The notes under the pieces: generated by a model
The model's database searches: none
Told to the model about the DNA's origin: nothing
Seen by the model: the letters and a program-made list of their open reading frames with translations, nothing else
Program-made: the position numbers and the translations under genes
Shown: one piece after another, positions 28,601 to 43,381 of the stretch
Numbering within the stretch: position 1 is the stretch's first letter
Layout: the number at the start of each line of letters is the position of its first letter
From: Pardosa pseudoannulata
Lineage: Eukaryota; Arthropoda; Arachnida; Araneae; Lycosidae
Length of the DNA stretch: 64,000 nucleotides
Reading direction: 5' to 3'
NCBI GenBank assembly: GCA_032207245.1
Contig: CM063509.1
Span: 100,031,752 to 100,095,751, forward strand

Positions 28601-31600
28601 ACACAATGTTGTGTTTATTGCAAGCTACATTAGTATAGTACTCATCTCAGTATATATTGCTATTGTATTACTATTAATGCAATATATTCTTAGAAATGAG
28701 CTGTGGGGAATATTAAAATAAAAAATAAATGTCAACACACCTCAATTTAGATAAATGGCATTAAAACATTCAAAACTTAACCAAAATATGCCAAAGTTTA
28801 CTTCAGTGGCATTACCAAGATGCAGGAAGAATGTAAAAGGTGTTACTGGTGTTAGGATCAGATGTTTTTAATCCAATGCTGTTCCGTCATTGCAAGCTAC
28901 ATTAGCATTGTATACTATTGTATTACTATAATGTGTTCCAAGAAATAGGCTGTGCAGAATACTTAAGATATGATATAAATGTAGAGACATTACAAGTTAG
29001 ATTTGACTTGAATTTGAGCATGTGGTGATTATGCAATAACAACTAAAGTTGTTGCCTCGTTTTGATTTGCCAAAGATTGACATTATACGCATCATTTCTG
29101 ATTAAGGCCATTGACGTAATGTTCAGTCTTTGTAAATAGTGTCTTGTATATATTATAAATATTGTAATGTATTTTCACATATTATTGTAACACGAATTCA
29201 TTGATCTGTATTGATATTTGTTATGAGTAAAGTTTTATAATTATCATATTTTTATTTGTGGCAACACAACATCTTTTTAAATATACAAATATCTATAATG
29301 TATGTATATGTTGTCTGCCTTTATAAGAGTCAGTGTGACAGAAGCAAATAGCTTGGTTGCATCAAAGGTGCTGCTGTTTGTTTATGTAACTTGTATGTAC
29401 TTTCAGTATTTTAGACTATTGTAACGTTAGTTCAATTTGATAGCCAGAGCTCTACGTCATTCATTATATTATCTTAATTAAATGCCTGTGTCTAAATCTA
29501 GTTGTTTTATATAACTGCACCATGTGAATCCCTTCTGAGCATGGTTTTATATATGTGATCCCTGTGGATACTTCTTTAAGAATCGTTGAGCCATAGCAGG
29601 GGTCTCCATAAGCCCTACATTATACTGTTTTACTACACAAGGGCTAATAAGACCATGACCTACTGCTTGAAGTCAGTTCCAAATGACTACAAAAATCCAT
29701 ACTTACAACAAGACTCAAACCTGCAAATTCCTGCACCAAAGAGCATTGCCCTACCCATTCAGCCCTCACTCAGCCACTATAATTTGAGGACATTAAAACA
29801 TCCAAGCCTAAACTGAAATATACCAAAGTCTACTTCGGTGAAGATTGGTGCAAAGGTGTTGGGAACAGATGTTTTTAACCCATTGCTGTTTGTTGCCCTA
29901 CCATTAGCATTGTATACATGTTAGTATGTATTGCTTTAGTATGACTATTACTGTAATGTGTTCCAAGTAATATATTATGCTGATTGCTTCAAATAATATA
30001 TAAATGTCAAAATGCAAAAATTTGGATCAATAAGCATTGAAACATCCAAGCTTCTACTGAAATATATCAAACTCTACATAAGGAAAACTTGTGAAACAGA
30101 TATTACAAACAAAATCCAAATGTTAGAGGATATATTAATAAGAATAATGGGAATAGCTGATATATATTACATTAATTTTTTATTAAGATAATATTTACCA
30201 ATTTTTTCTTTTACCCTTTGTTTCAACTACAAAATGTGAATTCTAAAAATATAGTAATGATTTTAAGTCTAAGGTCAAGTTATAATGGTAAATTAACTCA
30301 GTAAATCAAGCACTATATGATATGTATTAATGTATCATGTATGACATGTTCAAAGTAGGTAAGCCTGGAAGAAGACACAATAGGTTGACTTGAACCTCCC
30401 TTTGAAAGATTGTCTGCTAATTTATTACCTCTAATTTCAACATGGGATCCACTGAAAATAGGTGTGATGCTAAAGGAAGATTAATTTTAGCATGAGTAGA
30501 ACAAAAAGGCTTGATTGATGCCCTATGCAGGTCCAATTGTGAAGATGTTGACTTGAGCTGCAGCTTAGTATTAATGTATAGTCATTTGGATAAACGAGGT
30601 TTGTTCTTTATCTAAAGTATGCTAAATTAAAATCTACTTTTACTTTATTAAAAAAATATTGCTTTGTTACCAATTTTTAAAGTTATCATTTAATACTATT
30701 TCAAAATGCATAATTCTTGTTTTAAGGCTGAGCATAGACAACAAACCAATTGAGTAAATGTATATGCATATCATGTTTATCCTATTGACTATACAATAAC
30801 ACAGGTTTGTTCCTTTACCTGAACATCTACAGAAGGATCAGTAGGAGAAGCTACGTCAGGCTTTGCATTTATTCTGCTAACTGTAGTATACAGCTTCAGT
30901 AATTGTAGAGCCCGAACACAACTCTGTTGTAAAAGCTTAGCTTCATGATCTGTTTGTAGAGGATCTGGAAGAATATAAAAGACATATATATACATTGGAA
31001 ATAAAGAACACTATGTCACAAATTTCAAATTTTACAGGAGAACATACTTTTTTTACAGATTAGTTTGAGATGGGTAAGTCTTAGTGAAAAACTTTACAAT
31101 TTGCTTATACAGATATTTTTTTCTAGAGTATGTTACAATAAAATGGGGGGGGCAATATTACAAAGTGTAGTAGAAGATATTAAAAAAAACAGCCCAGGAA
31201 AGTAGAATAAATTAAAAGTTAACACAGTATGAAAAAGTATAGAAAAGTGTAGAATAGTTACAGTGCAGCATAATAAAATACAGTACAGTTAGCTATAGAA
31301 ATGTAAAATCTTATATATTAAAATCTGATTGTAACTATCTATCTATCTATGCTTGTATGTGCGTCTATCTCCATGAGAACCGCCGGACACAGTAGGGCAC
31401 CGAAGGTACCAAAAGATGAGAAACGATCCGAGGATGTCATTTCGCCAAAATGTCAGCAAAATGGCATAAATACACAAGAAGGTTAATAATCCCAAAAGTA
31501 ACAATAAAAATATTTAAGGACTTAAATACAAATTTTTTAAAGATTTTTAAATTTAGAAGAAATTTAAAGGGTGAAAACAAATTTATAACGAGTTTGGCAT

Positions 31601-34600
31601 CTGAATAAATCTTCGCAAATTAAAAAAAAATGAGCAAACATTGCAAAACCCTCCAATGACAACCTATACTGCATCTTGATATTATCTATATATGTAAACA
31701 GTGTCCGTTTGTGTGTTTTGTTTATGTACATGCTTATGGTTTTTTGTAGTTTTTAAATTTTCACTTCCGAACTAATATTTCTTCCTTTGAATTTATATCC
31801 CATAGAATGACAACCTGTAAAAGTAAAATTCAAGTTAAACAACATATTTTTTTTTTTTTTTTGCGATTTTTCAAGAATTAAAATTAATTTAAGTTTTTAA
31901 TAATGTCACAATTTCATTAAGTATTACAATTCTATCACATATAGTAACTATCATAAAGTTTTATTTAGTTATTTAGTGTCTTATTTAGTTTAAGGCTATA
32001 TGATAGATATAAATAAAAATTGAATTCTTTATTAATGACTTCAAAAATATTCGATTTTCACCATTTCTTGGTGCTCCAGTACACCATAAAAGGAAACTCT
32101 TTTCTATACACCGAAAGGAAGCGTAAAATTGTGTATGTAATAAAAAAAATCCTTCGTAGTAGGTCATGAAAACATTTTTTAAAAAAATGAAATTTAAGGA
32201 CTAAAAATATATTTCACATAAATTTTCACAGTAAAGACATTAAAAGCATGAATATCCATAACATAAAGACATTTGACTCAAGTGGTAGAGAAGGTCTTGG
32301 AATTTAGCATCTTTAAGCTGCGGTTCCCTGGCAAAAGAGGGAACATAACATTTATAACTGGGTTTGTGTGTTGTTAATAAAGTATCATATTCATCAACAT
32401 TCTACAGCACCCGAGGTTTATTTGACATTTTTTATGAATGTGTTTATCTACAGTAGTGGTTATAAAATTTTATTTGAATGGATTTATTACCCAGACCGAA
32501 GGTTGGGTGCAAAGCAGCTAGTATAATATAAAATCTGATTGTTTATTATAACATATACATACCTTGTTTTCTCAAATGACTCAACAAAGAAGTAACAACT
32601 TCTTGTACTAAGTCTACAGTAGAATGACGACTGCTTAATACATTTTCTAAGGCCTGTCATAAATATAAGTTCATTAAATTTTATAAGTTTATAAAACAAC
32701 TTAAAATAAAAGTGAAAAATTAAATCTAGTACTTTTTAGTTAATTTCAATTGCATAATTAAGGTTCAAACAAAATAAAATCATTGATTAAACTACAAATA
32801 TCAATTCTGTTGTTGATGATGCTTATCTCTAAAAAGATCTGACAGAATCAGACCAGATTAAGGAATCCATTGATAGAAAGAAAATTGATGACAATTGGGA
32901 AAGAATAGATGTCATCCCAACGACACTCCAGAATATATTCAGGAGATGCTTGATAGCATTTAGGGCAAAGAGGAAAGGTTTTGTAGCCTACAGAAAAAGT
33001 GATACATTTCAAGTGACCAGTGGCAAGGCATGTAAGGCAGATGTTACATTTCCTGTCACAAGAAAGGATCAGAAATAACCCCTGCTTTCTACCTTTGCAG
33101 TTGTAATGAGAGGGAGATGCCAGTCAATCAGTTTTAGTCCTGGTTTTTTCCCAGGAAAATAGTTCAAAGTAGGTAAGCCTGGAAGAAGACACAATAGGGT
33201 GACTTGAACCTCCCTTTGAAAGATTGTCTGCTAATTTATTACCTTTAATTTCAACATGGGATCCACTGAAAATAGATGTCATGCTAAAAGAAGATTAATT
33301 TTAGCATGAGTAGAACAAATAGGCTTGATTGATGCCCTATGCATGTCCAATTGTGAAGATGTTGACTTGAGCTGCAGCTTAGTTAGTATCCAACAGTCAC
33401 CAAAATTAGTTTTGTTCAAAATGGACTCCAAACCGATCTCAATGGCCAGAAGTTTTCTTAAAAAAACTGAACAGAATTTGGGATTACATTAACACAAAGA
33501 GTATCTGTGATGAGAAGTATCGTGAATATTCTGATACCAATTTGATTATCTATTTTGCCACTGTCAGTAAAAATTGCGATGTCAATTGGAGAGATTTTAT
33601 TAATGAAATCTAAGGCTAATTCTTTAAGTAATTCAAGCAAGCAATTTTCCTTGTTAACAGCAGTGGAAAGGTTGTAATTGAAGTGAACTCTGGAAAGATC
33701 ATCAATAGGGTTCAAACCAATCAAAGATAATGTAATTCTACATTGTTCGCAATTAAGTGCTGCAAGTTAACAAGCCTAGTGGGACTGTTTTTCTTTAATT
33801 TCTTCAATTAATTAGATATTTAGAAGTTTAATTGCCCTGGCCAAAACTGGTGAGTTTATTGAAATATTTGACCAGATTGGCCTGTCTTCTGATACAAAAC
33901 AGTTGTAAATCTTCTTCAAAGCGTACTATATCTGAATGACTACTGTGCCTCAATCCAGTAATAATGCAAGCAGCACTAAACTGGACTTTTTCCAATTTTT
34001 TCAAGTTAGATTTGGAAGTACAACAGTATATTAGTCAGCTGTTTTCTAGAATGGGTCTAATGACTGCCAGGTAAATAGTTCTAATGGTGGTCACAATTGC
34101 ACCACAGCCCCTATAAGCAATGTACTTGAAAATGTGTAAACATCTCCTAGACTTCAAGGCAATATGTTCGATATGTTTGCCACTTGTAAATTCTCTGTCT
34201 AGAATGAAATGAAATCCAAATATTTTGGATGTTTCTCATAAGTAAGTTTCAGATGATTAATTATCAAAGAAAGTTGGTAGTTATATAGGTGCTTATTGGT
34301 AGTAAGGAAGGTAATAATTGATTTGGTTGGATTAAAACTCAGCTCCTCTGCAAGATCAATTTTTCTTAAAATAAGCTGAGTTTCCAATTTGCCTATGATA
34401 TATATAGATATTAAACTTTAACCTCTATTGTATACAGCAAAGTATATATAAGAAACAAAATTTAGAAAAAAATTATATTGAATATGAAATTTAATTACTC
34501 AATTTATTTTAATTTACAGTTTAATAAATTTAACACAACATTTCATTCTTTAAAGGCTTTTCATATACATTTCAAAACTAAAAACTGTATTTAGCACCTT

Positions 34601-37600
34601 AAATAAAAAAAAATTAAACAAACCTGAATTCTTGTGCAAGAGGTTCTCATGTCCCGCAAAATTTTTATTATTTCAAATGTTTTACCTAAACATAAAAGAA
34701 GATAACTGTTCTTAACAAATCTGTGAGGAAAACCAAATAAATTGCTAAGTTATGTAAATTAAAAGAATTTAATTTATTACCTTTGGTTAAATTTTTTAAG
34801 GTTAATTTCAGCTCTCGAAGCAAATGTAAATCACGAGCTCTTCTACTATTTTTTTCACTAAAAAGTATGTTAAACAATTTAACATTTTAAAAAACGACAG
34901 GAAAGTAATCAAACAAATTGTAATAAATATTCATAATTCAATGGCAAAATATATTAATACATTTTAATTTATTTACATAAATATACATTTGTAATTGCAT
35001 ATATGTTTCTAAAGTTCATTTTAGATATAGCTAATTTATTTACACTACGATGAATCCATTTTTAGTTTTTCTGCTTAAATGGAAATAAAACCAATTACAT
35101 GTGTAAGTTATGTAAAAAATATTAAAACCTAAACAGGAGTTTCAGTGTTGAATTTCCATTATAAATGCATTAAAGATTATAAAAACAAAACAAAAAAGAA
35201 TTCATAATCAGTAATATTTAAAAGGACTGTTGATAATCAAATATATAGCAAAGATTATATAAAAATAATGTTCTCACTATAGTGTGAATGTAATAAACCC
35301 ATGTATATCCTTTTTTTCTTGCATTTAAAAATTATTACTGTATGTAATTCACATACTTTATAATCCAGATTCATTATGTGAAAAATACTCACATTCTTCC
35401 ATTTTTATTAAATCTCTTCCTTCTACAAGAAATTCTAACATTTAAATTTTTCTATCTCTACTCATATTTTTTATTCCCTTCCAAGTGCTATTTATCTCAT
35501 TACAATAGGAATACACAAAAGCGTTTCACACATAGCAAAAATGAGAAGACATTGCCAACACCCTTTTAATGGAGGAGTGGTTTGATATTACTCCACAAAC
35601 ATGACTTTCCTTGGGCTGGGCAAGGTTAACTCAGCCTTTTATCCCTTCAGTGGGTAGACAAACTGAGGAATAAGCATGCTTGGGAACTAAACACTGGGGG
35701 CTCCACATAAGCAGGGTTCCCACTCTTTTCCAGAACAAAAATTAAGGACTTTTTAAGGACTTTCTAAGGACCAAAGTAACTTTTTATAAGGACCTACTTG
35801 AAATATAAGACATAACGGCATAAACCCTATCTTCTGAGGAACATATTTTAATGATTATGAACCAGACAAGGCATGTTCAATAAATGCCCTACAATATTTC
35901 AGAATTAAGTTTTTAAAAATACCTAAAAATTAATATAAGATAAATCTATTTGACAAAACCTAATTCTGAAAAATGTACATCTTAAGTTTTTTAAGTGATC
36001 AAACTAAAAATAAATTGTGAATAAAAACAATGTTATAAACAGTACTTCCTGAGGATTTAAAAATGACTGATATATATATTTATATAAGAGTTTATATATA
36101 TACTAGCTGATTATATCTGGCGCTGCCTGGGAAAGAAGAAAGTTTTAGACTTTTCTATTGCATTCAATGCAAGGAAGATTAAACTTCCATGAGTAACTGA
36201 AATATCTATAAACCCCCATCCTCCATACTTCAATTAATTAAAATCTGCATGACTGTTAGCTATTGGGAAAGGGCATCTGCTTTATACTTTAAACTTTTTA
36301 AGTATACAAAAGATTATATATTTGTCATATAAGAAAACTGATAGGAAATCACATGAGACTGTGGATCTCATCGATGGAGAAATTGATCACATTCCAATTT
36401 AAAAATTAAGGAGTTTTTAAGGACCTTTGACGAAAATTGAGTAGCTTTAAGGGTCCTTAAAAATGAAAGCAAAAATTAAGGAGTTCTTAAGGACTTTTAA
36501 GAATTGTGGGAACCTTGATAAGGTTGACCACCAAACTGGGACATATGTGTTGCACTCCAGGGCTGTTGGTTTCAAGAATGGAGACTGGCACCACAGGCCA
36601 TGGACCCCAAGTTGGGCTGTAATGCCAAGGAGTTTAGTTTATGGAACCTGGCAGTAAACAAAATATTATACAATAAGAAGGTAAAGAAAAGAAATAGATA
36701 TTTCAGTTACACAAAGAAAACTTTAAAATGGTTATATAAACAGAAATTTAAAGTCTTAAACCTGCACTTTATATTAGCATGTGTATAAATTCTTTCTCGG
36801 AAGAAACAAGTGTTACATTCCACTCTAGAATAAAAACAACCATAGCTAGGAAACAATTACAGCTAAGCAACAATCAAATTCCCTATTTTACACACAAAAA
36901 AGAATGTTGCTATAGAAGATATTTTTTTTTCAATACCTATTCATGTCTCTTTTAATTTTTAGAAATTTCACTATGTTTTAGGAAAAGGGTGAGAAATTCT
37001 GACCCATTTTTTTGCAACGAAAACCCTGAAAAATACCTGTTTGCACTGTAAGTATTATGATTTAAAAAATAAGATTATTACCTTAACACTAAGTGGAACG
37101 GAACAACAACTTTCTTCAAAATACCATCAACATCCAAAAAGTAACATGAAGACAGATGGTTATTGAGACTAGATGTAACAACATTTCCTCCCACCATGGC
37201 ATAGCCTGGACAAAACAATCTGAAATAGTATACGATAAGATGGTAAAGAAAAGAACTAGATATCTCACTAGCACAAACAAAACTTATAATTATAGAAATT
37301 TAATGGCTTAAAGTTATAAATCAATAAAAATTTACTTTTGGTTGAAATTGCTTACATGCAATGACTAAAATTAGGTAAAATTTGTACTTAAAATAGGCTA
37401 AACCTAACTGTGTTTAATACTCACCGGCCAGTTTTGCCAACATTAAAAGCAGCTACTCTAGGTCCTTGCTGAGTACACCATACCTAAATTTAAATAAAAC
37501 AGATTTAAGATCAAGACAAATATTAACCCTCTCACTGTGCATGCCGCGATTTCCACAGGCAACATAGATGTAGCAAAATTTGTGTAACCCACGATTTCTG

Positions 37601-40600
37601 CAGGCATGCAGTTTAGCCATCTATTTAACTGTGGAGCCTGCTCTTTCCCTGTTTATTCTTTCATTTTGGCTTTACTGTGATTTTTAATTGTTTATTTAGC
37701 TGTAAACTATTAGATGGCTTTAATTGTCTGCATTTCTGCGAAATATAGAACAAATTTTTGCAGCATTTTGAGCATGCTTTTGACAGCTGAAAGATGTCTG
37801 GTAGGAAATGCTTCGCAAGTTATATAAACTATACCCCTGACAATATTTCTGACACTGATAGCACTTTTGAATCTCTTTTCAAGTATATTGAAGATAGTTA
37901 TAGCGAAACTGATGAGAATTTCTTGAATTTCTCTGAGGATAGTGATGAATCTGAAAATTCATTTTCTATTCAAAATGTTCGACAGTGGTGCAAAATTAAT
38001 AAGTAAAATATTCCACCGGCTCCTGCTTCATTTCCTTTCATTGGAAATCCCAGACTAAATTTCACTTTGGAAAATAATGCAACTGTTTTGGTCTATTTTG
38101 AACTTTATTTTGAAGATGTTATGTTGCAAATAATAGTAAAAGAGACCAACAGTACATGACAGTAATAGACCCATGACACTAACTGCTCGACACTTTGCAA
38201 GCCATTTACACTCAAATCCCATCAAGAAAGAGCCTTGTAGATAGAGTGCTGTCTGTTTTTTAAAAAACTGAAGATGGAACAAAAACTTCGAAAAGAAACG
38301 CGAATTTGGTGCAAGGATTGGGTAGGACTTTGCATCGAGCCTTGTTTCGAAATTTATCTTACATGACTTCATTTTTAATAAATGTTTTCTAAGTCTTTTG
38401 CATTTTTTAATTAGTATATATGTTTTGCTTTTATATTTTATAAAATAAATGATAATTTAACCAAGATTAATTTTCAAAATTTAGCTTTTATATCATTATT
38501 CTTCAATTTCATTATTCTGAACACCTTTTATTTAGAACCTAATTCTATATTTAAAAAAAACTTTTGCGAAAATTTTTTGTATATTTTAACTTTAAAATGT
38601 ATATAGATTTCAAATATGTCATTAAAAAAAATACGCAATTTTTGAACCTATTTTGATAAAAGAAATACGCAGCGAGAGGGTTAATTAAAGTAACTCTGCC
38701 CATTATCTTTTATATCATATCAGATACAATTTCTCAATTAAACAATATTCCTATGATGTTACAAATATCAGGAGATTCCAATAGTGACTATAAAATGTGG
38801 AATTTCAAATAAATCAGCAGCCACAAACACTCTTGGGATTTCCAATGTTGTGTGTGTGTGTGTGTATACATCAATGTCATAGGCAGAAGTTATTTTCGGA
38901 GGGCGACCAAGGGGAAAGGCTTTGTTTTTTTTTGAGTAAAACTACAGGTTTTCTTATATGTATGTATATACCTAATGAGTACCATAATACAATGTGGTTT
39001 TAAAATAACAAAATGATTATAAAATTATATAATGAACAAATTTAAAGCTTACAATAAGAAATGGAAAATCTACATAATGAATTTAAAAGTAAAATTAACA
39101 TTAAAAACCATTTTTACATTTATCCATTTAAACTTGTCTCTCATTTACCTATATACTAAAATCTAGACTAACGTAAAAAAGTTTAAGCTATTTTAGAATC
39201 TGTGTCAAAATATTCATTATGGAGCACCTCAAACAGGAAGACGATATACAACAGATTATGGAAAATGATCTTGAGATGAAAAGCCCTAGGGGATAGGGGT
39301 AGATAAAAGCCTACGGCTAAGACATTTATTGACGAAGCAGTATCTTTCTCAGAACATTGTTGTCTTTTCATAATTAGGCAGATGACACACCCACACACAT
39401 GGTTAATTTTCTTTCCATGAAACGGTCTTTTAGAATTTTGGAAAGGGGCTGGTCCCTTAAATCCCCTCCCTTGCCTATGGCCTTGGTATACATATACATG
39501 TTACAATGCTTTTAAGCATATGACAACAGTAGGGATAAACTATTTTAGGTATAATTAAAAAAATATATGCAATTAGTCCCTATAATTTTATTTCCCCAGG
39601 CTTGCTGGGCAAAAAGAGCTCTTAGTAGAATGACTTGCAATCAAGAAACCAAAAAAACAAAGTCTAAAGAATACTGGGACTTTACATTTTTTGAGAATCA
39701 AAAAATGCATCAGTCTACTAATTATCTTTAGAATGCAATAGTTCTGCATAGAATGCTCTAAGAATATACACATTTGTTGTTGATGTTAGCCCCACAGAGA
39801 GTGAGTCATGTGATTTTGCTCCCATGAGGCTTACAATCTATCATCAATTTTGGGAGACCAATCAATTTGGAGTGAACCTTCATCACTTAAGCTAGCTTGA
39901 AACCAAACAGGCAGCAATTTAATTAATTATTGCAAAAACAATGCCCTTTTCCTGGGATAGCTGAAAAATGTGTCCAGTGGACAGAAAATTAGCATTTAAT
40001 TTTGAAAGATGGGTAAAAAGAATTTAAGCCATAGAACACTCCTTTACTGAGATTTTACGGCTAGGTATTAAAAAATAAGGGAAAAGAAGAATTTTGGATA
40101 TCTATTTTAGGGGTAATAATTCTGATACATTGCATGCATATATATATAATGCTTATATCCTTTTTAGTCTCACATGCATTGGAAAAATTATATAAAAAAA
40201 TTATGTAATGAAATTTTTATTATTACCTTACCTCTGTTTAAAATAGCATAGTTAACTAAAAACCTTTTGCTTTTCTATACAGAGTATTAAAATAAAATCT
40301 AAAGGGTGCAAGGAATCATGTTCCCTACTGTTCTACATATACATACAAACATATATATATATATATACACACAGTGAAACTTTTCCGAGCGGCCACTCCT
40401 GTATAGCGGCCACCCTTCTAAACGGCCAATTTTTCATGTCACAGATTTTTCAACTCATAGACCTAATGGTAAAATAACCTGTATCAGCGACCACCCGACC
40501 TCCTCTAAACGGCCACAAAGTGCGATTGCCCCTTCCATTTTTCGGGAAATTCTACTCAATCCATGCTTTAATTTTGAACAAAAAAACTCAAAGTCAGGTT

Positions 40601-41480
40601 TATGATCGGATATAAGACAAAGGAATAACTTGAGAAATCCATTCCCACGGTCACCCCCTTTTCTAAGAAAGATTAAATCTGTTATCTCTTTTGTATTCTC
40701 CCCACACACTTCAGATAGAGAAGAACCCCTATTGCACCATCCATAGAAACTGAGGGAGGAACTGGACAATCAACGTTGAGGGTGTTCTAGGGCCTTTGTT
40801 TGGAATTCCAATCAGTAAAGTTAAGGAAGAATTGCACCTTGTCAGCAAAAATGTCACTCACACCAGTTTTATTTAATTAGTTGGTCAGTGATCTGAACAA
40901 CGATGTCGAAATGCGTTTTTCTAAATCTTAAGCAGAGCACTGAAGTTCTGCGTGAATATGAGAATGACAAATCAGCAAGAAAGTTAGCTGAAATATTTAA
41001 CTGCGGAAGAATGGAAATCAACAAAGTCATCAAAGAAAAGAATTTGATTTTGAAGGAGTACGAAGACTACAGAACAAGCAGAAACAAATTGTAGCCTTTT
41101 TTTTTTTTTTTTAAATGTAAAGAAGCATGAAATAAAGTACTGTTTTCTCTTTAGATAAGTTTTAAATTTCATTTACATAAGGAATATATGTCAGATTTGT
41201 TTATCTTATGCATTAAAGTAATTATTTTATAATAGTAAATAAAATCCACCAGAGCGGCCAACCCCTCTAAGTGGCCCAAATATTTTCAGTACGGAGGGGT
41301 GGCCGCTTAGAGAGGTTTCACTGTATATACATAGATATATATATGTATGTACATATATGTGTATATATATATATACATATATATGTGTATGCATATATAT
41401 ATATATATATACATGTACATATATATATATATATATAATGTGTGTATGTGTATGTATATATATATATATATATATATATA

Positions 41481-41515
<35 letters not shown>

Positions 41516-43305
41516 GTGTGTATGTGTATGTATATATATATATATATATATATATAATAAATATATATATATATAATAAACATATATATATATATATATA
41601 TACATATATATACAACGCATAATAGAAATTTCTGAGGTTAATACTTCCATGGAGTTACAGATGTTTTATCTTATTTCTAATATAACTAAGATAACTTACC
41701 TCTAATATGCCCCTTCTAGGTGCATAAATCACCAAGAAAAAAACCCTTCGTCTTTTCTTTATTTCTTGTTTGGGGTCTTTAGTTATAGCATCTTCTACTT
41801 CAACCCAGCCACATTGTGCATCTCTATATCCTGCAAAAATCCCCAAAGGTTATAAATCTATATTAATACAAACAAAAATTTGAGGATCTAATTTAATTTA
41901 CATGAACTTAAAAACTCATTCATATATACATATAAACAATATAGTTACTGCAATTTAAGCTAAAAAGACATCAATAAGAAAAAAAAATTAACTTCACAAA
42001 CCTTTCCACATACGAACGGCAACACCTTTAAATACATCAAACAAAATAACTCGACCAAATGCATCAGTTATAGCAGCAAGACACTTATTAGGTGAAAGTG
42101 CTATGGATAGGCCTTGTCTTCTTTTATCATACAATCCAAACCTAAACCAGAAATAGACATCTATTACTGACTGCAGAAACTAAATTGTAGTCAAATATTT
42201 TTATTAAGATTTTTAATTACCTCAAGGGCAAAATAGTTGCAGGTTCAATCTTTGGCTGTGCTTTTTGGTCTTTCTGTTGGTTGAATCCCATAAGGCCACC
42301 CACAAGATTACTGGAATAATTTAAAGAGATTTAGGGGGGAAAAAAACTGAAAACTTTGTATTTAAATATCTCAGTCAGTTTTTGTCACAGAAAAATGGAA
42401 CTTGTACACAGGGTTCCCACTCTTTTTCCAAAACAAAAATTAAGGACTTTGTTGCGTAATTGACGTTAGTTGTCTATAGTGCCAAGAGATGGTGCCAGGT
42501 GTTCCAAGAAAAAGAGGAACAGACTATGTTCTAAGGAATGTTGTTTTTTGATTTTTAGTTAGTTCTTAGTTATGTAAGTTGTTGTGAGTTCTGTTTTTTG
42601 TGTGGTATATGTGTGTTCTTTGTCTAACGGGGAAAAGTGCTAAGTCCCCTGTAAATATGTCGTGCTGTGTGTGGAATAAAATATAAAAAGTCCTAGTTTT
42701 CGTTATATATATGAGTTTATAGGTGTAGATTAAAGGTCCCATGGATGTCACTTTACAGTGGATCTCCTATTCCAGCATTACTACCCAAGTAAACACGCTT
42801 ACATTGTTTATTTTTCTGGTACTCATCCGTTTGATATGAGCAAAATGAGAAGCTTATATGAGATGTTTTGTGTTATGGTAGATTTTTTAGAGCTGAACCT
42901 GCATGTAATGTCGGGTAGACATTCCTAGGTTATTTCCTTAATGTTGGAACTTTGTTTTTCCATTAGAGATATTTATTGTTAAAGAGACTTTGTTCCAACA
43001 GACTTTTTAAGGATTTTTAAGGACCAAAGTATCTTTTTATAAGGACCTACTTGAAATACACGACATAACAGCATAAACTCTATCTCCTGAGGAACATTTA
43101 ATGATTATGAACCAGACAAGGCATGTTCAATAAATGCTCTACAATATTTCAGAATTAAGTTTTTAAAAATGCCTAAAAATTAATATAAGATAAATCTATT
43201 TGACAAAAACTAATTTTGAAAAATGTACATCTAAAGTTTATAAACAGTACTTCTGAAGGATTTAAAAATGACTGATACGTATATTTATATAAAAGTTTAT
43301 ATATA

Positions 43306-43381
<76 letters not shown>

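Larger units (their letters stand above)
35266..37028. mobile_element. 5-bp-TSD hAT-like element J2, interrupted by nested insertions
   Basis: Its outer parts (35266-35612 and about 36760-37028) align with the uninterrupted element at 54749-55423. The right end is GAAAACCCTG, the left end GTTCTCACTATA, flanked by AAAAA on both sides. The centre is occupied by a SINE-like sequence that is itself split by the element at 35712-36517. Confidence 0.6.

Noticed and set aside
41227..41650. Several open frames of 66-118 codons made of Tyr/Ile on both strands
   Set aside because: They translate a (TA)n tract with TGTG interruptions, which is open in all frames by composition. The same applies to 19501-19840.
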